Of a stretch of DNA of 50,097 nucleotides, positions 25,748 to 33,290 are shown piece after piece; position 1 is the first letter of the stretch; the number at the start of each line of letters is the position of its first letter. A program made the translations under genes and the position numbers. Where the stretch lies: positions 1 to 50,097 of the forward strand of contig JALWEI010000007.1 of NCBI GenBank assembly GCA_027014125.1. Direction: 5' to 3'. Below the pieces are notes generated by a model, which saw only the letters and a list, made by a program, of their open reading frames with translations, was not told the DNA's origin and searched no databases. The stretch comes from Acidilobaceae archaeon. Lineage in GTDB: Archaea > Thermoproteota > Thermoprotei_A > Sulfolobales > Acidilobaceae.

Positions 25748-25780
25748 GTACCCTCCACTTGTAGCGTATACGTGTAGGGG

Positions 25781-25790
25781 TATATATATA
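25781..25790 (-). promoter_or_regulatory. TATA box for the 160-aa gene
   Basis: TATATATATA on both strands, placed so that reverse-strand transcription would begin near 25757. Confidence 0.45.
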
Positions 25791-25878
25791 CTAGCCTGCC
25801 GGGTAGCACCTCCTACTATGGTTTTAGGTGGCTATCGTAATACCGTGTATCTTCACATTTGCATATGCGATAATTCGC

Positions 25879-26856
25879 CTATGCGAGGTCCGGGTTCCTT
25901 ATCTTGAAACGTTCATCCGCCGCTACGAGCCCGCGCTCGTGGTAGGCCAGCGCCTCCCAGACACCATCTATATAGTGATCTACGACCTCTATGCGGGAGA
26001 GCCACTTGGCCGATTTCCAGCCGAATAGCTCGGGGTTGAAGAATCGGGCGGGGAACCCGTTATCGGGGCTCAGCGGGGCCCCGTCTATACCGATGACCAC
26101 CAGGCCGCGGGTGGCGTAATCCATGGGCACCACTGTGCTGTAACCGTTGACGCTATGGAACACCACCCAGCCCCCATCCATGGGGTCCACCTTCTCGAGG
26201 AGGCTTAGGAGGGGGAGCCCCCTCCACCTCCTACCCCTAACGCTCCACCCGGTGACGCAGTGGAAGTCCATCTCGCCGAGCTGCCTGGACTCCCTGGCAA
26301 GGTCCTCCAGGCCCAGCTCTAGGCTGCCCAGCCTGCCCTCCACCTTGAGCCTCCAGGAGCCGGGGTCAACCCTGGGTATCCCCTCGACCGCATATACCAC
26401 GAAGCGAGGGATAGCCTTCTGGCCCCGCGGCCACTCTCCCACACCCCCGGGATCGAGGAGGGTGGGGCCCATGTTCCAGCCCTCCTCTACGCTCCACCCG
26501 GGCCCGACCTCCACTCTAGAGAGCTTCGCTATGTCGCCTGAGAGCGCTATGCTAGCGTTAAGCAGGGTCCCCTCAGTGTCGTGCACGATCCTTAGCTCGC
26601 CAACCGGGATGCCACGGGCCGAGACGGTGTACCTGTTCACAGTGTACCTCCTACCAATAGTCTCCGACCCGCTATACGCTATAGAGCCCTCCAGGCCCGA
26701 GGCCCTGGTGAAGTGGTGCCACGCAGCGCGGGCAGCTAGCCCCAGGTCCCTCCTCTCGGCTATGGAGCCAGATACCGTGCACTCCCCCACTATGGGGAGA
26801 CCCACCTTCTCTAGGAGCCTATTATAGTACCCCCTGCACCCGTGGACCTTCAACAC
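25879..26856 (-). CDS. Sulfite-oxidase-fold molybdopterin protein
   Basis: A 325-residue protein whose C-terminal half (about 160-325) matches the oxidoreductase molybdopterin-binding domain. DFHCVTGWSVRGRRWRG contains the Cys that ligates molybdenum in sulfite oxidase and MsrP, and FHSVNGYSTVVPMDYATR, LSPDNGFPARFFNPELFGWKSAKWLSRIEV completes the fold. The first 130 residues have no family I recognise. No signal peptide is visible, so a cytoplasmic location is inferred. The GTG at 26856 follows GGGGTG; a longer open frame reaches 27180 but overlaps the divergent KaiC-like gene. The substrate is unknown. Confidence 0.8.
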   Translation of the reverse strand: MLKVHGCRGYYNRLLEKVGLPIVGECTVSGSIAERRDLGLAARAAWHHFTRASGLEGSIAYSGSETIGRRYTVNRYTVSARGIPVGELRIVHDTEGTLLNASIALSGDIAKLSRVEVGPGWSVEEGWNMGPTLLDPGGVGEWPRGQKAIPRFVVYAVEGIPRVDPGSWRLKVEGRLGSLELGLEDLARESRQLGEMDFHCVTGWSVRGRRWRGLPLLSLLEKVDPMDGGWVVFHSVNGYSTVVPMDYATRGLVVIGIDGAPLSPDNGFPARFFNPELFGWKSAKWLSRIEVVDHYIDGVWEALAYHERGLVAADERFKIRNPDLA

Positions 26857-27042
26857 GTAGACACCCCATAGGCCTAGAGCCCTCCAAAGGCCAATAGGGG
26901 TTATGCCTCCAGCCTGAAGGGTTAAGCGCCACCCTATACCCCCGTGTGGGGATTGGTGGTATGGGATTCTGGAGGCCAGCGTTACTGTAGAATTATTATA
27001 CTCCAAAGTTGATCTATAACATAGGTATATGGGTGGCTGGTC

Positions 27043-27795
27043 GTGGTGGAGAGGATAAGGACCGGGATACCGGGTATGGATGAGATACTCAACGGTGGGA
27101 TCCCAAAGAGGAACGTGGTCCTCCTCAGCGGGGGCCCGGGGACGGGTAAGTCCATATTCAGCTACCAGTACCTCTGGCACGGGCTGACCAGTGGGGAGCC
27201 CGGCGTCTTCGTCGCCCTAGAGGAGCACCCGGTCCAGGTTAGGATCAACATGGCCCAGTTCGGCTGGGACGTGAGGAGGTACGAGAGGGAGGGCACCTTC
27301 GCTATTGTAGACGCCTTCACAAGTGGCATAGGGGAGGCTGCGAAGAGGGAGCGCTACGTCGTCGTAGACCCGGAGGATGTAGGCAACCTGGTGGACGTGC
27401 TGAAGGAGGCCATAAGGGACGTGGGGGCAGTGAGGGTGGTAGTCGATAGCGTCTCAACACTCTACCTGGCAAAGCCAGCCCTGGCCAGGAGGACGGTGAT
27501 GCTCCTCAAGAGGGTCCTCTCCGGCCTAGGCACCACCAGTATACTAGTGAGCCAGGTCTCAGTGACCGAGAGGGGCTTCGGCGGCCCCGGGGTGGAGCAC
27601 GCCGCCGACGGCATCATAAGGCTCGACCTAGACGAGGTCGATGGGGAGCTTATCAGGAGCCTGCTGGTCTGGAAGATGAGGGGGACTAGGCACAGCATGA
27701 AGAGGCACCTCTTCGAGATCACGGATAAGGGGATCAGGGTCTACCCGGACAAGGTGGTGAAGCTGGGCAGGAGCTTCAGCATACAGACCCTCTAG
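27043..27795 (+). CDS. KaiC/RadA-like ATPase (RecA superfamily)
   Basis: A 250-residue single-domain RecA-fold ATPase. Walker A is GGPGTGKS (30-37), [11 protein letters not shown] is the Walker B region and ILVSQVS follows. The start [27 protein letters not shown] is typical of archaeal KaiC-domain proteins such as PH0284-like paralogues. It lacks the RadA N-terminal HhH domain. The role is probably signalling or DNA related, unproven. IMPDH begins 50 nt downstream on the same strand. SD GGGTGG precedes the GTG start. Confidence 0.83.
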   Translation: MVERIRTGIPGMDEILNGGIPKRNVVLLSGGPGTGKSIFSYQYLWHGLTSGEPGVFVALEEHPVQVRINMAQFGWDVRRYEREGTFAIVDAFTSGIGEAAKRERYVVVDPEDVGNLVDVLKEAIRDVGAVRVVVDSVSTLYLAKPALARRTVMLLKRVLSGLGTTSILVSQVSVTERGFGGPGVEHAADGIIRLDLDEVDGELIRSLLVWKMRGTRHSMKRHLFEITDKGIRVYPDKVVKLGRSFSIQTL

Positions 27796-27845
27796 CCCTG
27801 TGTGTCGTATTAATACCCCACCCAGCCACGTATACCCGGGATCAG

Positions 27846-29135
27846 GTGCGTGTCTTGAAGCTGGCGGGCGAGTACCTCACATTCGACGACACCGTCATAG
27901 TCCCCGGCCTGTCCCCAGTGGAGCCGCACGAGGTCGACATAACCGGCATGGCCACCAAGGGGATCCACATCTCCATCCCCATCCTATCAAGCCCCATGGA
28001 CACGGTTACTGAGGACAGGATGGCGATAGCCCTAGCCAGGCTAGGAGCCGTTGGGGTAATACACCGGAACCTCTCCAGGGAGGAGCAGGCATCGATGGTC
28101 AAGAGGGTGAAGGAGGCGGTCCCCTCGCCCTGGATGGAGGTCCCCAGGGCCTCCATAAGGGAAGACCCAGGAATCCTCCCGATGCGCATGGCCGAATCCG
28201 GCTCCAGGGCGCTCCTCCTCCTAGACGGGCCCAGGCTAGCAGGGATCCTCCTAGACCCCAGCGCGGACCCCGGGGTTTGGCATGGGAAGGCGGTGTGGCT
28301 CTGGAGGCTCATGACGACGATCAAGCCCATGCCAAGCCTAGACAGCGAGGGCAGGCTACTCGTCGGCGCGGCTGTGAGTCCCTACGACATCGAGAGGGCC
28401 AAGGCCCTGGAGAAGGCTGGGGCCGACTTCCTAGTTACAGACGTGGCCCACCTACACAACGAGAACGCCCTGGGGATGCTATCGAGGCTGGTTAAGAGCG
28501 TCTCCATAGAGGTGGTGGCAGGGAACCTGGGCACCAGGGAGGGCGTGCTAGATACCCTAACCAAGGCCGAGGGGGTCGCGGGGCTGAGGATGGGTATATC
28601 CAGCGGGAGCATCTGTAGCACCGGGGAGGTAGCTGGGGCCGCGGTGCCGACCCTGACGGCTGTACTCAACGCTAGGAGTGCCTTGGAGGAGCTCGGCCTC
28701 GCCGATAAGATCCCGGTCATCGCCGACGGGGGTATAAGGAACCCTGGGGATGCTGCTAAGGCTATAATAGCGGGGGCCAGCAGCGTCATGCTGGGCAGGT
28801 TCCTCGCCGGCACGCTGGAGGCCCCCGGACCCGTTATAAACGTCGGCGGGAAGAGGTACAAGCCCTACAGGGGGATGGCCAGCAGGGGAGCGATGGAGAA
28901 GAGGCACGCGGCCGACAGGTACTCGAGGCCCAGCAAGGCCCTGGAGGAGGGGGTAGAGGGCCTAGTAGAGTTCACCGGCAGCGTGGTTACCAGGCTGGGG
29001 GAGATGGCCCTCGGCCTCCAGGCCGCCCTGGGCTACGCTGGAGCACCAAATATTAGGAGGGCGTGGAGCGCATCCCTGGCCAGGGTCACGCCTCAGGGGA
29101 GAAGCGAAGTTAAGCCTCATGACGTGATATTCTAG
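27846..29135 (+). CDS. guaB: IMP dehydrogenase-like enzyme with reduced CBS region
   Basis: A 429-residue (beta/alpha)8 enzyme of the IMPDH/GMP-reductase family. The catalytic loop SGSICSTGE has Cys257, IPVIADGGIRNPGDAAKAIIAGASSVMLG binds phosphate, and YRGMASRGAM and PSKALEEGVEG are the flap and potassium-site regions of IMPDH. Between residues about 95 and 160 there is only about 65 residues where IMPDH usually carries a CBS pair of about 120. GMP reductase is less likely because the YRGM flap segment favours IMPDH. GTG at 27846 follows GGGATCAG. Confidence 0.82.
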   Translation: MRVLKLAGEYLTFDDTVIVPGLSPVEPHEVDITGMATKGIHISIPILSSPMDTVTEDRMAIALARLGAVGVIHRNLSREEQASMVKRVKEAVPSPWMEVPRASIREDPGILPMRMAESGSRALLLLDGPRLAGILLDPSADPGVWHGKAVWLWRLMTTIKPMPSLDSEGRLLVGAAVSPYDIERAKALEKAGADFLVTDVAHLHNENALGMLSRLVKSVSIEVVAGNLGTREGVLDTLTKAEGVAGLRMGISSGSICSTGEVAGAAVPTLTAVLNARSALEELGLADKIPVIADGGIRNPGDAAKAIIAGASSVMLGRFLAGTLEAPGPVINVGGKRYKPYRGMASRGAMEKRHAADRYSRPSKALEEGVEGLVEFTGSVVTRLGEMALGLQAALGYAGAPNIRRAWSASLARVTPQGRSEVKPHDVIF

Positions 29136-29152
29136 CCTGGGGTGGCGGTGGC

Positions 29153-29593
29153 TTGGGGAAGTCGATACACGGTATGGGGAGGATCCTCTTCGTTAAGGTC
29201 CCCGAGGGCAGCAAGCCACACCAGTACATAGACGAGGTCCTGGCCAGCCAGGGTATAGAGGCGGCCTGGATAAACGGGCTGGGGGGCATGAGGTGGGCCC
29301 GGATAGGCTTCTTCGACCCCCAGGCTTGGAGGTATGATACTATTGATATAGAGTCAAGCCAGGGCAGGGTTATAGAGGTCGCCTCGCTCGTGGGCAACAG
29401 TGTGAGGGGCCCAGACGGGTCCTACCATACGCACATACACGTCACCCTAGGCGTCGAGCCCGGCAGGACTGTGGCGGGCCACCTAGTTGACGCAGAGGTG
29501 GAGCCCTTCCTCGAGCTAGTGATCGTGGAGCTGGTGGGCGGGGTCGACGACCTGAGGAGGCTACTCTCACACAGGTGGAGCCCTCGCCAGTAG
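29153..29593 (+). CDS. PPC/DUF296 domain protein
   Basis: A 146-residue single-domain protein. VKVPEGSKPHQYIDEVLASQGIEAAWINGLGG and SYHTHIHVTLGVEPGRTVAGHL are diagnostic of the PPC (DUF296) fold; the histidines of HTHIH are those proposed to bind metal. In plants the fold is joined to AT-hooks; in archaea its role is unknown. It follows IMPDH by 17 nt, perhaps in the same operon. TTG start behind GGTGGC. Its end overlaps the convergent CBS gene by 27 nt. Confidence 0.85.
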   Translation: MGKSIHGMGRILFVKVPEGSKPHQYIDEVLASQGIEAAWINGLGGMRWARIGFFDPQAWRYDTIDIESSQGRVIEVASLVGNSVRGPDGSYHTHIHVTLGVEPGRTVAGHLVDAEVEPFLELVIVELVGGVDDLRRLLSHRWSPRQ

Positions 29594-30376
29594 CCTGGGC
29601 AGCTTTCTAGCCGAGCCGGCCACCGCCTCCAGCACGATTGCCTCGTCCACAACCCCTACAATGTAGCCCCTAACAGTCACGACGCACACGCTGGACCCTG
29701 TCGACGCCATCATCGCCGCCGCCTCTCCCAGGGACTGGGAGGCGCCGAGTATGCACCTAACCCTCTCAGCCTCCCTGTATACAGGCTCCTCTAGAACACC
29801 GAAGCCCCTCAGGCTCAGGGCCTCCAGAAGGGTCCTAGAATCAATTATGCCCGCTATCTCATCCTCATGCATGACGAGGACCGAGTCCACTCCATGCAGC
29901 CTCATCTGGTGGACGGCGTCCAGCAGCCTGCTACTGGGCTCCACCGAGGGGTACCCGGGCGACATCACTGCCACCACGGGCTCGTCGAGCTCTCCAGGCT
30001 CTATGCTCCTCAGCAGGTCCGAGACCGTGAAGACCCCGGTTTCGCCCCCAGCGGTGACCTCGATGAAGCTTGTGCCCCTACCCGCCATGACCCTGGCGGC
30101 CTCCCTAACGGTTACGCTCCCGTCTACTACTGGCGGGTACTCTAGGGGCAGCAGGGTGGCCCTGAGCCTGGAGAGCCTCTCGGGGCTCCTGATACTGTCT
30201 ATAGTGTATACTATCCCTCCAACCGTGACGTAGGCGTAGCCGCTCCCCATGTAGACTCTGAGCCTCCTAACGCCCCTGTCTGCCATAACCTCGACTACTT
30301 CCCCTAGGCTTGCGTCCCCCGGGACGCCGTATACTATATACCTGGCGTGGACTGCCACGGGGTCGCTTAGCGGCAT
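29567..30376 (-). CDS. Four-CBS-domain protein
   Basis: A 269-residue protein made of four CBS-like repeats at about 10-60, 80-125, 135-185 and 195-250. The repeats show the alternation of a helix (EVVEVMADRGVRRL, EAARVMAGRGTSFI, AVHQMRLHGVDSVLV, EAAAMMASTGSSVC) and a G-V-V/I-D strand end. CBS pairs bind adenine nucleotides and sense energy state. No catalytic domain is attached. It is convergent with the IMPDH-DUF296 genes. The ATG at 30376 is preferred (GGGTG upstream); a GTG at 30385 is in frame. Confidence 0.82.
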   Translation of the reverse strand: MPLSDPVAVHARYIVYGVPGDASLGEVVEVMADRGVRRLRVYMGSGYAYVTVGGIVYTIDSIRSPERLSRLRATLLPLEYPPVVDGSVTVREAARVMAGRGTSFIEVTAGGETGVFTVSDLLRSIEPGELDEPVVAVMSPGYPSVEPSSRLLDAVHQMRLHGVDSVLVMHEDEIAGIIDSRTLLEALSLRGFGVLEEPVYREAERVRCILGASQSLGEAAAMMASTGSSVCVVTVRGYIVGVVDEAIVLEAVAGSARKLPRLLARAPPV

Positions 30377-30538
30377 GCCTGGCACCCAGTACTACTGTGG
30401 TTTTTGGACAACCCATAGTATAGGCCCTAGCCAGGAGTTATATCGGTTTCCCATATTTGGAAAGGGGATAACCTTTATTCTACCGGTACCGTTGCAGCTG
30501 GGTTACATAAGTAGCATTATCATGATATATGGAGGCTC

Positions 30539-31462
30539 CTAGTATAATACGGTTACAGCACCACTATTGCGGGGCTCAGCCACATACACCCTACCCCCGA
30601 CTCCAGCCTCGGCTAGTATAGACCTGAGCAGGGAGGCATCCGACCCGGCGGTGTTCGCTTCCGAGATTGTGTAGAGGGCCGGGCCCCAGCTGGACTGTGC
30701 CAGCACTATGCCATCCCTCGATGCCTCTCCCACGATCCATGACACGTCACCCCTATACACTCCCCCCTGGTTGCGGGAGAAGTAGAGGCCCGTCCCAGCC
30801 TGCACGAGCTTCAGCGCCTCCAACGCATCGCCTAGGTCGCCCCTGGCCACCGCTGAGGCCAGCATGATCGTGCCCTTAGCCATGAGCGCCTCCTCCTTGG
30901 GCCCGGGCCTCCTGGGTTTCATCAACGGCTCCTCCACATCCTCACCCGGCCCCCGGGGGAGGCTTGGGAGCACTACGACAAACCTCCACTCCCTGGGGAC
31001 CTCGAGCCTTGCCAGGGGCTTGAGGGGTCCCGGGGTCCCGGGGTCTACAATGAAGCCCCCATGCATGAAGAGCAGGGTGCCGACCAGGGAGTAGCGGCCC
31101 CTGCCTAGCACTCTAGCAAGGCCCTCCACGCCAAGGCCCCTGGACTCTAGCCTATCTATAGCCAAGCCGAGGGCTAGCGAGGCCTGGGTTGTGGATCCGA
31201 GGCCACTATGCCTCGGGGGCCCCTCTAGGAGCCGGGCGCAAACCCTGGGCTTCAGCCTCTCCCATACCAGGGATGCAACGTCCTGGTAGTCGGGGGGAGC
31301 CTCGATTCTCGGCTCCCCGCACTCCCACGCCTCGGCCTTGACTCCAAGCATGTCTATGTAGAAGCCGGAGCCGCCCCACTTGACACTCCAGCCAGCGTCG
31401 ACCGTGTAGAACCCTGCATGGAGGCGCGATCCCGCTTCAACCCTGACACCGGCCACCCGCAT
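30539..31462 (-). CDS. Beta-ribofuranosylaminobenzene 5'-phosphate synthase-like protein
   Basis: A 307-residue GHMP-superfamily protein. GSRLHAGFYTVD near the start and the loop RHSGLGSTTQASLALGLAI (about 84-103) match the RFAP synthase family, which joins PRPP and 4-aminobenzoate in methanopterin-type C1-carrier synthesis. HGGFIVDPG and RFVVVLPSLPRGPGE are further family segments. Crenarchaea without methanogenesis also carry it and make pterin C1 carriers. It is divergent from the 185-aa gene with an 18-bp palindrome between. Confidence 0.8.
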   Translation of the reverse strand: MRVAGVRVEAGSRLHAGFYTVDAGWSVKWGGSGFYIDMLGVKAEAWECGEPRIEAPPDYQDVASLVWERLKPRVCARLLEGPPRHSGLGSTTQASLALGLAIDRLESRGLGVEGLARVLGRGRYSLVGTLLFMHGGFIVDPGTPGPLKPLARLEVPREWRFVVVLPSLPRGPGEDVEEPLMKPRRPGPKEEALMAKGTIMLASAVARGDLGDALEALKLVQAGTGLYFSRNQGGVYRGDVSWIVGEASRDGIVLAQSSWGPALYTISEANTAGSDASLLRSILAEAGVGGRVYVAEPRNSGAVTVLY

Positions 31463-31489
31463 ACCACCGCTAGGGCGGGGGGTAGCGGG

Positions 31490-31507
31490 GGAGGGTAATT
31501 ACCCTCC
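31490..31507. promoter_or_regulatory. Perfect 18-bp palindrome in divergent promoter
   Basis: GGAGGGTAATTACCCTCC is its own reverse complement. It sits 28 bp upstream of the RFAP-synthase ATG (31462) and just before GGTATAATG of the 185-aa gene. The central TAATTA could also act as the TATA element for the reverse gene, so a bound protein would block TBP. Confidence 0.55.
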
Positions 31508-31517
31508 AACGGGTATA

Positions 31518-32075
31518 ATGCTTGGCTCTGGGTGCCTGGAGGGGTTGCAAGGTCCTAGGCGTAGGAGGATTGACGAGTTCCTCGGCGAGGGCTGCGACCC
31601 GGATGAGGTAGCCCGGCTGGCCGCCGAGAAGGCTGTAGCCCTACTGGCTAAGGGTATACTGGAGGAGCTGAAGGAGATCAGGGAGAGGCTGGAGAGGCTG
31701 GAGGCCGAGGTCAAGCGGGGCCGTGGCCGGAGGAGGGGCGGCGGGCTCGTGGAGAAGGTCCGGGAGGCCCTGGAGAGGGATAGGTACATACTGGGCTCCC
31801 AGGCGAGGGGCAAGGTTGGGGTGAGCCCTCAGGCCCTCTATGGTGTGGCCTCGGGGATGGATGGTGTTAGGATCATAGAGGCTGGGGGCGACTTTATAGT
31901 GTTCGACTCCATGGGGTTCGACGAGTTCAGGGCCCTACTATCCACAATACAGACCAGCGACCCCGAGGAGGCGGCTAAGAGGCTGGGCCCCTTTAGGGAC
32001 GCTTTCAACGCTTTAAGGCGGGCCGGGTCCGTGTACTTCGATGGAAGGGAGAAGCGTTGGAGGATTGTGGTGTAG
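31518..32075 (+). CDS. Unknown coiled-coil protein with possible winged helix
   Basis: A 185-residue protein with no recognised family. Residues 20-70 form a charged coiled coil (GILEELKEIRERLERLEAEVKRGRGRRRGGG), then VEKVREALERDRYILGSQARGKVGVSPQALYGVASGMDGVRIIEAGGDFIVFDS resembles a winged helix. The tail ends in a beta hairpin (GSVYFDGREKRWRIVV). ATG at 31518 overlaps a TATA-like GGTATAATG, so TTG at 31545 may be the true start. A DNA-binding role and a link to the adjacent palindrome are inference. Confidence 0.5.
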   Translation: MLGSGCLEGLQGPRRRRIDEFLGEGCDPDEVARLAAEKAVALLAKGILEELKEIRERLERLEAEVKRGRGRRRGGGLVEKVREALERDRYILGSQARGKVGVSPQALYGVASGMDGVRIIEAGGDFIVFDSMGFDEFRALLSTIQTSDPEEAAKRLGPFRDAFNALRRAGSVYFDGREKRWRIVV

Positions 32076-32389
32076 GAAGGGGCTTCAGCCTCCGCCTGAT
32101 AGAGGTGCCTGGCTACGGCGTTATGGCGGCCCTTGCCGACTTAGAGGAGCTGGGCCGGGTGGAGGAGGATCCTGATAGGGGGCTGAGGCTGGAGGTTAGC
32201 CCCGCCTTCTATAGTGGCAGGGTTGTGTGCATGGAGGAGGCTAGGAGGGTCCTCAGCACCGCCACGATACTGGTACTGGCGGGCCGTAGGATCGTTAGCC
32301 TGGCAGTGGAGATGGGCCTCGTCAACCCGGACTCCATACTGGAGGTAAACGGGCTCCCCCACGTGCAGGTCTACAAGTTCCGCTTCTAG
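32057..32389 (+). CDS. DUF424 family protein
   Basis: A 110-residue protein matching archaeal DUF424: GVMAALADLEELGRVEED, LEVSPAFYSGRVV, VLAGRRIVSLAVEMGLVNPDSILEVNGLPHVQVYKF. The family is widespread in archaea and without a firm function; the GLPHVQ segment is its most conserved end. It overlaps the upstream gene by 19 nt, so translation is probably coupled. TTG is the assumed start. Confidence 0.8.
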   Translation: MEDCGVGRGFSLRLIEVPGYGVMAALADLEELGRVEEDPDRGLRLEVSPAFYSGRVVCMEEARRVLSTATILVLAGRRIVSLAVEMGLVNPDSILEVNGLPHVQVYKFRF

Positions 32390-32455
32390 CACATACCACC
32401 CTATAATTAGCCTCCCCGGGCTACTATACACAAACCAGGGGCTGGTGTACCACAC

Positions 32456-32995
32456 ATGCACGGGGAGCTTAACCCGATCGACAGGAGCTTCATGGACCTG
32501 ATAGAGGAGATATACTGGGTCGAGCCGCTCGAGGAGGCCGAGAGGCTGCTAGCGGAGAAGCTGGAGGCAATGGACGAGGACCTGAGGAGCATGCTACTAG
32601 AGAGGAGGAAGAAGCTTTGCAGCGACCATAACAACGTGCTCGAGGTCGTGAGGCTGGAGGCGATGGCGGAGGCGGCAGAGACGGAGACCCTGGCTAAGCT
32701 GCTCCTAGCCAGGAGCCTCCTGGGGGCCGGGTTCCTGATGCAGTGCACCCCAGCCTGGTCAAAGCTCACCCCAAGGGAGAAGGCTTGGATACTAGCGCCC
32801 CTCTACAAGGCGGCCCATGGCATGGACCTGGCGCTCAAGAAGTGGCCCTCTAGCCTCGACGAGACCCACCTGGAGTATGCGATAGAGATGCTTGACAAGG
32901 CCCTGGAGAGGGCCCAGAAGCTTGGCATACTAGACCAGCTGAGGAGGTTCATAGAGGAGACCGTGGAGAGGATAACCGCCGAGGATGGTGGCTAG
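32456..32995 (+). CDS. Unknown all-helical protein, 179 residues
   Basis: No family is recognised. The protein is predicted to be entirely helical and strongly charged, with two cysteines (in KLCSDHNN and MQCTPAW). Segments EEAERLLAEKLEAMDEDLRSMLLERRKKLC and LEYAIEMLDKALERAQKLGILDQLRRFIEETVERI suggest a helical bundle. TATA-like CCTATAATTA lies at about 32400. ATG at 32456 has no strong SD. Confidence 0.5.
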   Translation: MHGELNPIDRSFMDLIEEIYWVEPLEEAERLLAEKLEAMDEDLRSMLLERRKKLCSDHNNVLEVVRLEAMAEAAETETLAKLLLARSLLGAGFLMQCTPAWSKLTPREKAWILAPLYKAAHGMDLALKKWPSSLDETHLEYAIEMLDKALERAQKLGILDQLRRFIEETVERITAEDGG

Positions 32996-33145
32996 GGGCT
33001 CGGGTACGGCCACACTCCTCACCCTGTCGGTAAAGCCCACCACTCCTCACAGCCCCTACAAAGGGGCTCCCCCCGCTGGGGGTTATAACGGCGTGTAGGA
33101 GGCGCTGGAGGGTATAGTGTGGTAGGGAGCCACCCCGCCGTCGGG

Positions 33146-33251
33146 TGGTCCCGCCGCGGGGATTCGAACCCCGGACCACCCGGTGTCTGCGGACACCGGG
33201 CCTTGGCCCGTCTCACTACAGCCGGGCGCTCTGCCGCTGAGCTACGGCGGG
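33146..33251 (-). tRNA. tRNA-Tyr (GTA) with 31-nt intron
   Basis: Read on the reverse strand: acceptor CCCGCCG (33251-33245) pairs with CGGCGGG, followed by discriminator A and encoded CCA. The D stem is GCTC/GAGC, the anticodon stem CCCGG/CCGGG with loop CTGTAG plus A, giving anticodon GTA, and the T arm is CGGGG-TTCGAAT-CCCCG. C1-G72 is the archaeal tyrosine identity pair. Without the intron the tRNA is 75 nt including CCA. Confidence 0.93.
33185..33215 (-). other. tRNA-Tyr intron (positions 37/38)
   Basis: A 31-nt insertion after G37, before A38, the usual site for archaeal tRNA introns cut by the splicing endonuclease at a bulge-helix-bulge. Its interior can form GGGCC/GGCCC pairing. Exact boundaries could shift by a base. 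Confidence 0.75.
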
Positions 33252-33280
33252 GGTCCACATCTCCATATTGAGGGGTGGGG

Positions 33281-33288
33281 GTTTAAAC
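33281..33288 (-). promoter_or_regulatory. TATA box of tRNA-Tyr
   Basis: GTTTAAAC, itself a palindrome, lies 30 nt upstream of the tRNA 5' end, a normal distance for an archaeal tRNA promoter. Confidence 0.6.
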
Positions 33289-33290
33289 GT

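Noticed and set aside
25721-25750. Forward-strand GGGTTCGATCCC as part of a tRNA
   Set aside because: No D arm, anticodon arm or acceptor pairing nearby; explained as the opposite strand of the leader hairpin.
30448-30464. TTTCC-N7-GGAAA dyad before the four-CBS gene
   Set aside because: Only 5-bp arms with mismatches inside; too weak to call an operator although it lies near a TATA-like GATATAAC.
33050-33085. AGCCCC/GGGGCT and CCCCCGC/GGGGG hairpin-like repeats in the gap before tRNA-Tyr
   Set aside because: Short G/C stems without a T-tract or C/D box features; in G+C-rich DNA these are expected by chance. The 150-bp gap shows nothing else.
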